In this document: positions 16,994-25,875 of the stretch, piece by piece | How positions within the stretch are numbered: the stretch's first letter is position 1 | How the letters are laid out: each line of letters starts with the position of its first letter | Origin: Orbus sasakiae | GTDB taxonomy: Bacteria > Pseudomonadota > Gammaproteobacteria > Enterobacterales > Orbaceae | DNA length: 64,000 nucleotides | Reading direction: 5' to 3' | NCBI RefSeq assembly: GCF_039542345.1 | Contig: NZ_BAABHY010000001.1 | Span: 620,001-684,000 of the forward strand | Translations under genes and position numbers: made by a program | Notes under the pieces: model-generated | Database searches by the model: none | What the model was told of the DNA's origin: nothing | Seen by the model: only the letters and a program-made list of their open reading frames with translations

Positions 16994-17689
16994 TTAATCA
17001 GCAACATTTGTCAAAATATGCTCGATTTTAGCAATGATATTAAATGGCACTGCGCCATCTTGCTTAATAAGATGGTTTTTGTAGATAGGATTATCATTGA
17101 TCAGATGATAACCATTTTCAACGGGATCATATTGAACGCGCTTGATAAGCAGTTTGTCATTTAATAATATGATATAAATACCTGAAAATATTCGATTTAA
17201 ATCATTTTCAGCTAAACTAATAATCGCCATATCGCCAGTTTTAATGGTATTGGCCATGTTATTGTAAGGAATTTGGACAATTGCCAGTTCGCTATCAATT
17301 AGCCCTGAGCGCGATAACCAATCACGGCTGAATACCCATTCCGTAAGAATGTTTTCTTTTTTGGCAAGATGATCTATCTCTTGTTTATAAACATCAACCA
17401 AACTATCAAAATGGACTTCTGGAATGGTGACTACAATATTTTTAGTGTCTTTAGGAAGGAGGTTAGTATTGGATAAAAATGGATCATTCCCCGTGGCAAG
17501 CCAAGCAACCGAGACATTACCAACGTCTGCCATCATTAATAAATTTTGGAGCGTTGGTTCAGATTCTTCGCGAATATATTTACGTATAGCACTCTCTGAT
17601 AGGCCACATTTTTTCGAAAAACTTAATAAAGAATCATCGCCAATAATATACTTCAATCGCTTAGCAAACGTAGAATAATTTTGTTTCAT
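16994..17689 (-). CDS. Phage-type repressor: XRE helix-turn-helix plus S24-like domain
   Basis: About 231 residues when started at MKQNYSTFAKRLKY; an ATG two codons earlier is an equally acceptable start. The longer frame adds an unlikely hydrophobic leader and is rejected. Residues 1-65 form a helix-turn-helix (LSFSKKCGLSESAIRKYI). The C-terminal half resembles the LexA/CI S24 fold (IPYNNMANTIKTGDMAII, then LLIKRVQ with the lysine). The usual nucleophile serine before the methionine is replaced by asparagine, so self-cleavage is probably lost. It is divergent from a Ner-like gene, the layout of a Mu-like lysogeny switch, but no other phage genes are present. Confidence 0.82.
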   Translation of the reverse strand: MKQNYSTFAKRLKYIIGDDSLLSFSKKCGLSESAIRKYIREESEPTLQNLLMMADVGNVSVAWLATGNDPFLSNTNLLPKDTKNIVVTIPEVHFDSLVDVYKQEIDHLAKKENILTEWVFSRDWLSRSGLIDSELAIVQIPYNNMANTIKTGDMAIISLAENDLNRIFSGIYIILLNDKLLIKRVQYDPVENGYHLINDNPIYKNHLIKQDGAVPFNIIAKIEHILTNVAD

Positions 17690-18085
17690 AGGCATTCTTG
17701 TCTTAAATATTATTAAAAAACAAAAGAAAGAACCATACCAGATTAAACGGTAAAGGTTATCAAAACTCAAGGCGTCATGATGTCACAAAGTGTTCAAAAA
17801 ATAAAGTTAAATTAAGAAAAATTAAGAATTATAAGGAAATGGTAAATTTTAATTAATATTATTTGTAAAGAACATAGTGCATTGAGATACTTTTTGATAT
17901 TGTTTGATTACGATTTATTAAATAGCGAAATGGTCACTTTCGACGTATTGAAGGTGTGTTTTTGCTATAAGATAAACGGACTTTCTTCGTAACACATTTG
18001 TTTTGTTTGTTTAATTAATTGCTAAATAAAAACATCAATATACAAATAAATTAAACGTCATAATATTAATAATAAGGTGAAATAA
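17690..18085. promoter_or_regulatory. Divergent switch region between repressor and Ner-like gene
   Basis: About 400 A+T-rich bases between the two divergent regulators, where both promoters and operators must lie. A weak dyad CGAAA-N7-TTTCG is visible around 17924-17940, and an AAATTAAGAAAAATTAAGAA tandem lies near the repressor start. No clear phage operator series and no coding sequence were found. Confidence 0.35.
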
Positions 18086-18313
18086 ATGAGATTTAACAAC
18101 GAAAATAAAGACCAAGATTGGCATAGAGCAGATATTCGAGCAGAATTAGAAAAACGGGGTACAAGTTTAAGAAAACTCTCACGGGAAGCGGGATTGTCTG
18201 AGAATACCCTACGTAATGCATTAGATCGTAAGTGGCCAAAAGGCGAAAAAATTATTGCTGAAGCGATCGGTGTTAAGCCTGAAGAAATTTGGCCAACTCG
18301 CTATAAAAAATAG
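18086..18313 (+). CDS. Ner/Nlp-family DNA-binding protein
   Basis: A 75-residue single helix-turn-helix protein. Segments such as DWHRADIRAELEKRGTSLRK, LSREAGLSENTLRNAL and the C-terminal PEEIWPTRY are diagnostic of the Ner/Nlp (SfsB) family. Phage Mu Ner represses early transcription; the E. coli relative Nlp is a chromosomal regulator. An AAGGTGA site precedes the start. It pairs with the divergent S24-type repressor, and its only downstream neighbour is a secreted hydrolase 90 bases away, suggesting a captured regulator rather than a live prophage. Confidence 0.88.
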   Translation: MRFNNENKDQDWHRADIRAELEKRGTSLRKLSREAGLSENTLRNALDRKWPKGEKIIAEAIGVKPEEIWPTRYKK

Positions 18314-18403
18314 TGTGGCTAATCTGTTATAATACAGAGATAAATCCAAACGATTAAATAAAACCAATACCGTTTATCCATGATTCATTGCTTGAGTAAA
18401 AAC

Positions 18404-20509
18404 ATGTTTAAGATAAAAAAAATATTTATTAACACCAGCGTTTTTTTATTAATGGTTTTGTCCACCTATCAGGTTTGTTATGCAAGAAGTGCTGTATTAC
18501 AAGTTAAAAATGACGAACGGGTATTGAATACAAAGCCATTATGGTTAGTTATCAAAGATGCGGCTTTTTATGATGCCGATAGTGATGATCTGGTAACGGC
18601 AGGTGTTGGTTTTTCTAAATTATCTCAAGCAAAAATTGAAGATAAATTTGTAAATCCTAATAGCCCCTCTGTTTATGAATTGCGAAGGGCAAAGCTTAAT
18701 CGCTATATTGATACCAGAACTGGCGAAGGGACGTATTGGGGATTTAAAAAACAGGATTTAACCCCTTTATTTGATGGTAAAGTGGCGGGCAATGAAATAC
18801 AAGCCTACATGATTGATGGTGATAATAACGTTGCTTTACTGTTGCAAATTCCATTAGATTTTGACCAAGATAACCCCTGCATTGTTGCTGTACCGACTAT
18901 GGATTCACAAGGTATTTATAATGCCAAAGATATTCAAATACGGGGGTTATGGGGGCTAAAACATAATTGTGCAGTTGTCTATAATGATAAAGGATTAGGT
19001 AATGCGTTGTTTGATCTCTCTAATAATGAGGGATATATGATAAATGGACAAGTTGCCAATAAATCAGTGGCGCATGATGAATTGTTATTTAGTCCAGATT
19101 CAGCATTCAAACATACTGAAAACACTCATGACCGGTTCGCGCCAAAGCAATTATATTCAAAACATAACCCTGAACAAAAATGGGGACAATATGTTCTTAA
19201 TTCTATAGAATTTGCCTTTTACCAACTCAATGAAATGTTTTCACCCACGCATGAAGTGTTATTTAATAAAGATAATACCCATGTTTTAGTGTATGGTGTT
19301 TCAGACGGTGCAGGCGCAGCCTTAAAAGCCGGTGAGCTTGACGCAACAGGCATCATTGATGGTATTGTGGCAGTTAACCCACAAATTCAAATTCATCAAA
19401 CGCCGTTGACCCCATTATTTATTCAATATGGCCAAACACCCAAAGTCCCGCTAGAAACAAAATCACTGATTGATTATAGTTCTTATGCGGCTCTCTATTT
19501 ACCTTGTGCAGTACTCGCAATCAAAGAACAAGAAGCATATCGTTCGGTTCCAGATGTGAGTAATTTCTTTTTTGCAAATAACCGCTGCAATGCTTTAAAA
19601 GAGGCAGGTTTATTAACCAGTGAAAGTACAGCAGAGCAAGCTAAAGAAGCCTTACAAAAACTCTATCAGTATGGTTGGACAAAGGAGATGGCATACCAGT
19701 TGCCTCATTACTATTATAGTCAGTCGATCAACTTACCTTATCAATATATCAGTGAATATGGGCGTTATGGGTTAGATGAGCTTTTATGTGATTACTCTGT
19801 CGCCAGCACTAATCAAGAACCACTATTTAATACCGGTCAAGTTGCCCCTTTAACAAAAACTCACTTTGCACGTTTATGGGTAAATAATAGTGGGTCATTA
19901 CCGATTCGTCTTAATAATGATATTATTGCCATTGATTTAGTTAACAATAATGATCCGACAGGCGCTCGTCGCGAGTTTTATTCCCATTCCCCTAATAGCG
20001 ATGTCATTGATTATAATTTGGCTGGGGCAATGTGTTTACGTGACACATTGTTAGAAAGACGGGTTAATGAAGGATTATTCAGTGTTTTAGCTAGTGGTAA
20101 ATTAAACCAAATTAAAACGATCATTGTACATGGCCAGCTGAATGTACGCAATTTACCTGATTTTTCAGCAAGAGCTTATGTTGCGTTAAACAGTTATGTT
20201 GAAGGCAGTTTTTCAAATTTACGGTACATTGAAGTTGAAAATGCCAGTTACCTAGATAGTGCAATGCCATTTGATAATGTATTGATTCCAATTGATTATT
20301 ATGGTGAAAATGCCATGGATTGGCTATGGCGTAATTTGACAAAAAATACCTCGCTACCTGACAGTCAAATAATGAAAACTCAAGTGCGAGGAGGAAATAT
20401 TGGTTTTGCTCCCGCGATCACTGATATCAATATACCGCCAATTATGCAGTCCGCAAAACAAGCCAATCGCATTAAACTGGATAACGGCACAATAATATTA
20501 CCAAATTAG
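18404..20509 (+). CDS. Secreted D-(-)-3-hydroxybutyrate oligomer hydrolase family protein
   Basis: About 701 residues from MFKIKKIFINTSVFLLMV; an ATG eight codons upstream lacks a ribosome-binding site, whereas GAG sits seven bases before this one. A signal peptide of about 28 residues (cleavage near VCYARS) is followed by a large alpha/beta-hydrolase. The nucleophile motif GVSDGAGA puts the serine near residue 300. The family cleaves 3-hydroxybutyrate oligomers produced from polyhydroxybutyrate. A signal peptide implies periplasmic or extracellular action on external oligomers. No depolymerase or uptake gene lies beside it. Confidence 0.85.
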   Translation: MFKIKKIFINTSVFLLMVLSTYQVCYARSAVLQVKNDERVLNTKPLWLVIKDAAFYDADSDDLVTAGVGFSKLSQAKIEDKFVNPNSPSVYELRRAKLNRYIDTRTGEGTYWGFKKQDLTPLFDGKVAGNEIQAYMIDGDNNVALLLQIPLDFDQDNPCIVAVPTMDSQGIYNAKDIQIRGLWGLKHNCAVVYNDKGLGNALFDLSNNEGYMINGQVANKSVAHDELLFSPDSAFKHTENTHDRFAPKQLYSKHNPEQKWGQYVLNSIEFAFYQLNEMFSPTHEVLFNKDNTHVLVYGVSDGAGAALKAGELDATGIIDGIVAVNPQIQIHQTPLTPLFIQYGQTPKVPLETKSLIDYSSYAALYLPCAVLAIKEQEAYRSVPDVSNFFFANNRCNALKEAGLLTSESTAEQAKEALQKLYQYGWTKEMAYQLPHYYYSQSINLPYQYISEYGRYGLDELLCDYSVASTNQEPLFNTGQVAPLTKTHFARLWVNNSGSLPIRLNNDIIAIDLVNNNDPTGARREFYSHSPNSDVIDYNLAGAMCLRDTLLERRVNEGLFSVLASGKLNQIKTIIVHGQLNVRNLPDFSARAYVALNSYVEGSFSNLRYIEVENASYLDSAMPFDNVLIPIDYYGENAMDWLWRNLTKNTSLPDSQIMKTQVRGGNIGFAPAITDINIPPIMQSAKQANRIKLDNGTIILPN

Positions 20510-20528
20510 GTGAGTTAAATATTAAACG

Positions 20529-20554
20529 AGGCGGCAATTGTCGCCTAATTTTTT
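20529..20554 (+). terminator. Rho-independent terminator
   Basis: AGGCGGC and GTCGCCT form a seven-base-pair stem with one G-U pair and an AATT loop, followed by AATTTTTTG. It ends the oligomer-hydrolase transcript. Confidence 0.8.
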
Positions 20555-21028
20555 GATTCATTTATAAAAATAAAATATTTTATCAATGTGTTAAGGTTTG
20601 TTATATTCATCGCATAATATGATGACTTACTCCGTTTTATTAGCTAACTTGATAATTTATTTAACTTATTTATTAAATAATGTTCGGCGTTAATTTAATG
20701 AAATCATAAATTCAATTTATGACCTTTACAACTTGATTTATATCACATTATCTTTAGTCAACTGAAAAAATTTATAAAAAACTGTGACCTAACCCATTAA
20801 AATAAATATTATTTGCTTGATTTCACCTGCGATATATGAGGTAATAATACTGAGATTTATAACACTAAGTTAACTTTGTTGTAGCATTATGATGTTAAAT
20901 GTAATTTTTAGTTATCTGTTTTTTTGCTTATTTATTACGTTCCTAATGTTTTGTACTCAGTTGGCTGATGTTGTAGTCTTGAAACAGCCGCGGTAGGCGA
21001 AAAATCAATTTTTGTAGGAAACTTAATA
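20555..21028 (+). promoter_or_regulatory. Long leader region of the first cold-shock gene
   Basis: About 470 bases with no coding sequence. The last 150 bases probably form the structured 5' leader typical of cspA genes. A GGCTG/CAGCC pairing (around 20964 and 20983) and the GC-rich CAGCCGCGG stand out from A+T-rich surroundings. A GTAGGAAAC ribosome-binding site ends it. The family usually uses such leaders as RNA thermosensors; that is inference here. Confidence 0.45.
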
Positions 21029-21238
21029 ATGACTAAGAAAACAGGCCAAGTTAAATGGTTTAATGAAAGTAAAGGTTTTGGTTTTATCACTCCATCAGAT
21101 GGAAGCAAAGATGTATTTGTTCACTTTTCAGCAATTTCTGGAGACGGGTTCAAAACATTAGCTGAAGGACAACAAGTTGAATTTGCAATTCAAGATAGCC
21201 CACGTGGCCCAGCAGCAGCTGAAGTTGTTGTTCTGTAA
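21029..21238 (+). CDS. Cold-shock protein, CspA family (copy 1)
   Basis: A 69-residue single cold-shock domain, an RNA/DNA chaperone that melts structured mRNA. RNP1 (KGFGFITP) and RNP2 (VFVHFSAI) motifs are intact, and the N-terminus TGQVKWFNESKGFGFI is typical. It stands alone with its own leader and terminator. A close paralogue lies about 23 kb away inside the accessory region. Confidence 0.96.
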   Translation: MTKKTGQVKWFNESKGFGFITPSDGSKDVFVHFSAISGDGFKTLAEGQQVEFAIQDSPRGPAAAEVVVL

Positions 21239-21262
21239 ATAAACCTGTTTTACTAAAAAAAT

Positions 21263-21286
21263 CCGCACTTATGCGGGTTTTTTTTT
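21263..21286 (+). terminator. Rho-independent terminator
   Basis: CCGCA/TGCGG stem with a CTTA loop, flanked by an A-run and followed by a long T-run, directly after the cold-shock gene. Confidence 0.9.
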
Positions 21287-21341
21287 ATCTAAAAGAATGT
21301 AAACTATTTGTTCTTTTTTTGATATACATATTGAGAATAAA

Positions 21342-22196
21342 ATGGCTTATTTATTTATTGTGACCGTCATTTGGTCATTTTCATTTAGCTTAATTGGGGT
21401 TTACCTAAGCGGTCAAGTTGATAGCTGGTTTGCGGTGTTTGCTCGAATTATTCTAGCATTACTAACGTTCCTACCTTTCTTAAGATTTCGACTTTTTACA
21501 CTAAAACAAATTATACTATTGATGCTTGTGGGGGCTTCACAGCTCGGTATTATGTATATATTTTATTACAACGCATTTCGTTATATTACGGTACCAGAAT
21601 TATTGTTGTTTACTATCTTTACGCCAATCTATGTCACATTGTTATATGATATCTTGCAACAGCATAAACTTCGGGTCAGTTATTTATTAACGGCGATATT
21701 AGCTGTTATTGGTACCGCAATTATCCGCTATGATCATATTTCAACAAATTTTGTGGTTGGCTTTTTGTTAATCCAAGGTGCTAATATCACCTTTGCCATG
21801 GGGCAAGTCGGTTATAAACGTATCATGGAACTTTATCATCTTCCACAACATAATGCGTTTGCTTGGGTTTATGTTGGCGCGGCGATCATTTCTATTTTTT
21901 GTTGGTGCTTATTTGGCAATAGTCAACAGTTGCCTACGACATATCTTCAATGGGGAATTATTATTTGGTTAGGGGTTGTTGCATCAGGATTATGCTATTT
22001 TATGTGGAATTATGGTGCAACCAAAGTGGATTCTGGTACACTTGCTATCATGAACAATGTGGTGATTCCTGGTGGGATTATTGTTAATGTTGTAATATGG
22101 CATCAACACATTGATTGGTTAAGATTTATCTTAGGGGCAGGTGTGATTGTATTGTCACTAATTATTCATCAAAAATATCATGCTAAGCAAAAATAA
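21342..22196 (+). CDS. EamA/DMT-family transporter
   Basis: A 284-residue inner-membrane protein with about ten hydrophobic helices arranged as two EamA repeats, the plan of drug/metabolite transporters. The first helix begins right at the N-terminus (MAYLFIVTVIWSFSFSLIG). It resembles the carboxylate/amino-acid/amine exporters of gammaproteobacteria, but the substrate cannot be read from sequence. It is a single-gene unit between the cold-shock gene and rlmC. Confidence 0.85.
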   Translation: MAYLFIVTVIWSFSFSLIGVYLSGQVDSWFAVFARIILALLTFLPFLRFRLFTLKQIILLMLVGASQLGIMYIFYYNAFRYITVPELLLFTIFTPIYVTLLYDILQQHKLRVSYLLTAILAVIGTAIIRYDHISTNFVVGFLLIQGANITFAMGQVGYKRIMELYHLPQHNAFAWVYVGAAIISIFCWCLFGNSQQLPTTYLQWGIIIWLGVVASGLCYFMWNYGATKVDSGTLAIMNNVVIPGGIIVNVVIWHQHIDWLRFILGAGVIVLSLIIHQKYHAKQK

Positions 22197-22200
22197 CATA

Positions 22201-22229
22201 AAAAAAAATGCCATCTAAATTAGATGGCA
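22201..22229 (-). terminator. Hairpin oriented as a minus-strand terminator
   Basis: TGCCATCTAA and TTAGATGGCA form a perfect ten-base-pair stem. The T-run follows only on the minus strand; on the plus strand AGAATAAAATG follows. No minus-strand gene lies to its right, so it would stop only antisense transcription; it might still end the transporter mRNA inefficiently. Confidence 0.5.
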
Positions 22230-22356
22230 AGAATAAAATGAAAAAATAATGCAGTGGCACATATTAAGACAGGCAAACCAGTCATAAGTTCCAAATAAAA
22301 ATTAATTTTTTTAAAAATAATTTAATTGTATGATTTTATTAAAGTAAATAATTAAG

Positions 22357-23499
22357 ATGATATGTCGTTACTATGAGCAGCAAAAATGTTTATCCTGTCA
22401 GTGGATAACAAAACCCTATGCAGAACAAATTGATGAAAAGCAGCAGACGTTATCGAGTCAATTAAGCGCTTTAAAACCAAAGTCAATATTGTCACCAATG
22501 ACAAGCCCAACTGTTGCTTTTCGTAATAAAGCGAAGATGGCCGTATTAGGAACCGTTGAACGTCCTGTTTTAGGGATCATGACTAATGGTGAAGCCGTAG
22601 ATTTGTGTGATTGCCCGCTCTATTCTGATAATATGCGCTTTACTTTATACAAAATACGAAAACTGATTAAAAAACTTCAATTAGTCCCATACAATATTCG
22701 ACGTAAGAAGGGCGAAATAAAATTTGTCATCTTAACTGAAGCGCAAGATCAGTTTATGTTGCGCTTTGTACTACGTTCAGACAAAGACCGTCCAAAAATC
22801 ACCGCCGCACTCAGTGACATTCAGGCGAGTATTCCGCAAATTACGGTTATTTCAATTAATATTCAACCTCAGCATGCCGCTATTTTAGAAGGTGAGCAAG
22901 AATATGTATTAACGAAGCAGCAACAATTCCCGATTGAACTCAATCACATTCCATTATTTATTGAAAAAGGGAGTTTTTTTCAGACGAATACTTTCGTCGC
23001 AGGGCAATTGTATTTAACGGCAAAGCAATGGCTTGCGACATTATCAATTAATCTAATTTGGGATTTGTTTTGCGGTGTAGGTGGGTTTGGTCTGCATTGT
23101 ATCACACCGAGTCGCCAACTTATTGGTATTGAAATTAATTCAGAAGCGATTGAGTGTGCTAAACAATCTGCAGCAAAAATTGGTTATGATAAAATTCGTT
23201 TTCAATCCCTTGATGCAAGCCAATTCACCCATTTACATGTTGATGATCATCCTGATTTGATTTTGGTCAATCCCCCACGGCGTGGGCTAGGGTTAACGTT
23301 GGTTAATGATTTGCAGCACATATCTCCACAGTTTATCTTATATTCAAGTTGCAATTTAGAGACTTTAGTTTCAGACTTACACTATTTGACAGATTATCAA
23401 GTGAATTATGCTCAGTTATTTGATATGTTTCCACATACACCTCATATGGAAGTACTCGTTTTATTAGAAAAATTAAATGATAAAAGGTCAATATTATGA
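22357..23499 (+). CDS. rlmC: 23S rRNA (uracil747-C5)-methyltransferase RlmC
   Basis: A 380-residue RumB-type enzyme that uses S-adenosylmethionine to make m5U747 in 23S rRNA. N-terminal cysteines (CRYYEQQKCLSCQW, then DLCDCPLY) ligate the [4Fe-4S] cluster of this family. The SAM site DLFCGVGGFGLHC, the NPPRRGLG motif and the catalytic cysteine in YSSCNLETL follow in order. The last four bases overlap the next start (ATGA), indicating translational coupling to the racemase. Confidence 0.95.
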   Translation: MICRYYEQQKCLSCQWITKPYAEQIDEKQQTLSSQLSALKPKSILSPMTSPTVAFRNKAKMAVLGTVERPVLGIMTNGEAVDLCDCPLYSDNMRFTLYKIRKLIKKLQLVPYNIRRKKGEIKFVILTEAQDQFMLRFVLRSDKDRPKITAALSDIQASIPQITVISINIQPQHAAILEGEQEYVLTKQQQFPIELNHIPLFIEKGSFFQTNTFVAGQLYLTAKQWLATLSINLIWDLFCGVGGFGLHCITPSRQLIGIEINSEAIECAKQSAAKIGYDKIRFQSLDASQFTHLHVDDHPDLILVNPPRRGLGLTLVNDLQHISPQFILYSSCNLETLVSDLHYLTDYQVNYAQLFDMFPHTPHMEVLVLLEKLNDKRSIL

Positions 23500-24191
23500 A
23501 GACAATGGGTTTAATTGGCGGTATGAGTTGGGAAAGTACAGTAACTTACTATCAAGTGATAAACCAAGTTGTCAAAGATCAGCTTGGTGGTTTACATTCG
23601 GCAAAATGCATTTTATATAGTGTCGATTTTTATGAAATAGAACAATGCCAAGCAAAAGGTGAATGGGATAAAAGTGCTAAAATATTGTCCGATGCTGCAA
23701 TCAGTTTAGCTAAAGCGGGTGCAGACTTTATTGTCATTTGTACCAATACCATGCATAAAATTGCTGATCAAATTCAACAGCATATCCACATTCCTATATT
23801 ACATATTGCACAGGCTACGGCATCCGAATTGGTTGATCATCACATCAAAAAAGTGGCATTACTGGGTACAAAATATACGATGGAGCAAGATTTTTACAAA
23901 CACATTATTATTAATAACCATATCGATGTTGTCATTCCCGATAGTGATGATCGAAAAGTCGTAAATGATATTATTTATCATGAGTTATGTGTTGGTCATA
24001 TCAATCCCTGTTCAAAAAAGGCAATGTTGTCGATAATTGATAAATTGGTGCTCGAAGGTGTTCAAGGCATTATTTTAGGCTGTACTGAAATTGGTTTACT
24101 GATTAATCAATCAGATACCGATATTCCTTTATTTGATACCAGCCTAATTCATGCAAAATCTGCTGCACACTATGCGTTAGGTAAAGCATAA
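23496..24191 (+). CDS. Aspartate/glutamate racemase-family protein (YgeA-like)
   Basis: A 231-residue cofactor-independent racemase fold. The two catalytic cysteines are visible in CTNTMHK (about residue 84) and LGCTEIGLL (about residue 196), and the N-terminal GLIGGMSWEST is typical of YgeA-type enzymes. E. coli YgeA racemises several amino acids with broad specificity. The protein supplies D-amino acids, presumably cytoplasmic, but the exact substrate is unknown. It is coupled to rlmC by a four-base overlap. Confidence 0.87.
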   Translation: MKTMGLIGGMSWESTVTYYQVINQVVKDQLGGLHSAKCILYSVDFYEIEQCQAKGEWDKSAKILSDAAISLAKAGADFIVICTNTMHKIADQIQQHIHIPILHIAQATASELVDHHIKKVALLGTKYTMEQDFYKHIIINNHIDVVIPDSDDRKVVNDIIYHELCVGHINPCSKKAMLSIIDKLVLEGVQGIILGCTEIGLLINQSDTDIPLFDTSLIHAKSAAHYALGKA

Positions 24192-24292
24192 TAATAACTA
24201 TTGCAATGAGCAATGATAACAAATAACACGCATAACAGTTTATGATATGATGGCTAATAATATTGGCGATAATAATTATAATGGAGGCTATT

Positions 24293-25855
24293 TTGATTCC
24301 TGATGTATCAAAAGCATTAGTTTGGCTTGAAAAACATTACACAATTTTAGAAGGTATTCAACGCGGCGTTGAGCGTGAAACTTTGCGAATATTACCCAAT
24401 GGTGCGTTATCTAAAACCCCATTTCCTGCGGATATTGGTTCAGCCTTAACCCACCCATGGATTACCACTGACTTTGCGGAGTCGATGCTGGAGTTTATCA
24501 CACCAGTTAATACTAATATCGATTATATGCTGACCTTTTTACGTGATCTTCATCGTTATGCAAATGTTAATATTCATGATGAATTGATGTGGCCATTAAG
24601 CATGCCGTGCTTCGTTGCTAATGAAGATGACATTATTCTTGCGCAATATGGGCAGTCAAATGAAGGCCAGTTCAAAACGCTTTACCGTGAAGGATTAAAA
24701 AATCGTTATGGTGCTATGATGCAAACGATTTCTGGTGTTCACTATAATTTTTCACTACCGATGGCATTTTGGCAAGCACGTGATGGTGTTAAAAACGCAG
24801 AGGAAGATAAAGAGGTTATCTCTGAAGGTTATTTCAGATTAATTCGTAACTATTATCGATTTGGTTGGGTGATACCTTATTTGTTTGGTGCTTCGCCCTC
24901 AGTTTGTGGTTCGTTCATTAAAGATCCGGAAAAATTAAAAGCGTTTGCATCGCAAACTGGCGGTAGTTGTTATTTACCTTATGCGACATCATTACGTTTA
25001 AGTGATATCGGATATACGAATAATGCACAAAAACAGCTTGGAATTACATTTAATCATTTAGACACTTATGTAGAAGGTTTAAGACGAGCAACCCATACAA
25101 AATCAGCTGAATTTAGTCAGATTGGTATTAAAGTCGATGGCAAATATCGTCAAATTAACGATAATATACTCCAAATTGAAAATGAATTTTATGCACCGAT
25201 TCGTCCGAAGCGGGTGCCTAAAAAAGATGAAACGCCATCATCAGCTTTATTACGAGGCGGTATTGAGTATATTGAAGTCAGATCACTCGATATTAATCCT
25301 TTTTCACCCATTGGTATAACTGAAGACCAGATCCGATTTGTCGATTTATTCTTGATTTGGTGCGCATTAGCTCCTGCACCAGAGCTAAGTAGTGATGAGT
25401 TACAATGTACTAAAGTGAATTGGAATCGCGTCATTATGGAAGGCCGTAAACCGGGTCAAATTATCAGCATGGGATGTGGTAGTTACCATGAACCGCTGGC
25501 GAAAGTCGGTCACGACCTGTTTAAAGATTTATTACGGGTAGCGGATGTACTAGACCACACAGATGAAAAAAAACGTTATCGTAATGTATGTGAACGATTA
25601 GATACAATGTTTGATAACCCTGAGTTAACTTTATCTGCACGGACTTTGCAAGCAATCAGTGATATGGGCACATCAAAATTTGGTTTTGCTCTAGCGAATC
25701 AATACAAACAGCAACTTAATTCAGAGCCATTACAGGTTTTAACCGAAGGTGATTTTGTTTATCAAAAAAATCTTTCTTTAGAAAAACAGCGTCGTAAAGA
25801 ACAAAATCAAACATTAACTTTCGATGAGTATTTAGCTCAAATGAATCAGCTTTAA
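24293..25855 (+). CDS. gshA: Glutamate-cysteine ligase GshA (TTG start)
   Basis: About 520 residues beginning IPDVSKALVWLEKHY after the initiator. The first step of glutathione synthesis joins glutamate and cysteine with ATP. I place the start at TTG because GGAGG sits five bases before it and E. coli GshA starts at the same residue, also with a rare TTG. The upstream ATG frames would put the ribosome-binding site inside the coding sequence. ERETLR near residue 24 and the RGGIEYIEVRSLDINPF segment mark the catalytic fold. A weak start may limit glutathione production. Confidence 0.95.
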   Translation: MIPDVSKALVWLEKHYTILEGIQRGVERETLRILPNGALSKTPFPADIGSALTHPWITTDFAESMLEFITPVNTNIDYMLTFLRDLHRYANVNIHDELMWPLSMPCFVANEDDIILAQYGQSNEGQFKTLYREGLKNRYGAMMQTISGVHYNFSLPMAFWQARDGVKNAEEDKEVISEGYFRLIRNYYRFGWVIPYLFGASPSVCGSFIKDPEKLKAFASQTGGSCYLPYATSLRLSDIGYTNNAQKQLGITFNHLDTYVEGLRRATHTKSAEFSQIGIKVDGKYRQINDNILQIENEFYAPIRPKRVPKKDETPSSALLRGGIEYIEVRSLDINPFSPIGITEDQIRFVDLFLIWCALAPAPELSSDELQCTKVNWNRVIMEGRKPGQIISMGCGSYHEPLAKVGHDLFKDLLRVADVLDHTDEKKRYRNVCERLDTMFDNPELTLSARTLQAISDMGTSKFGFALANQYKQQLNSEPLQVLTEGDFVYQKNLSLEKQRRKEQNQTLTFDEYLAQMNQL

Positions 25856-25875
25856 GCTGAACGATAAGGAAAGAT

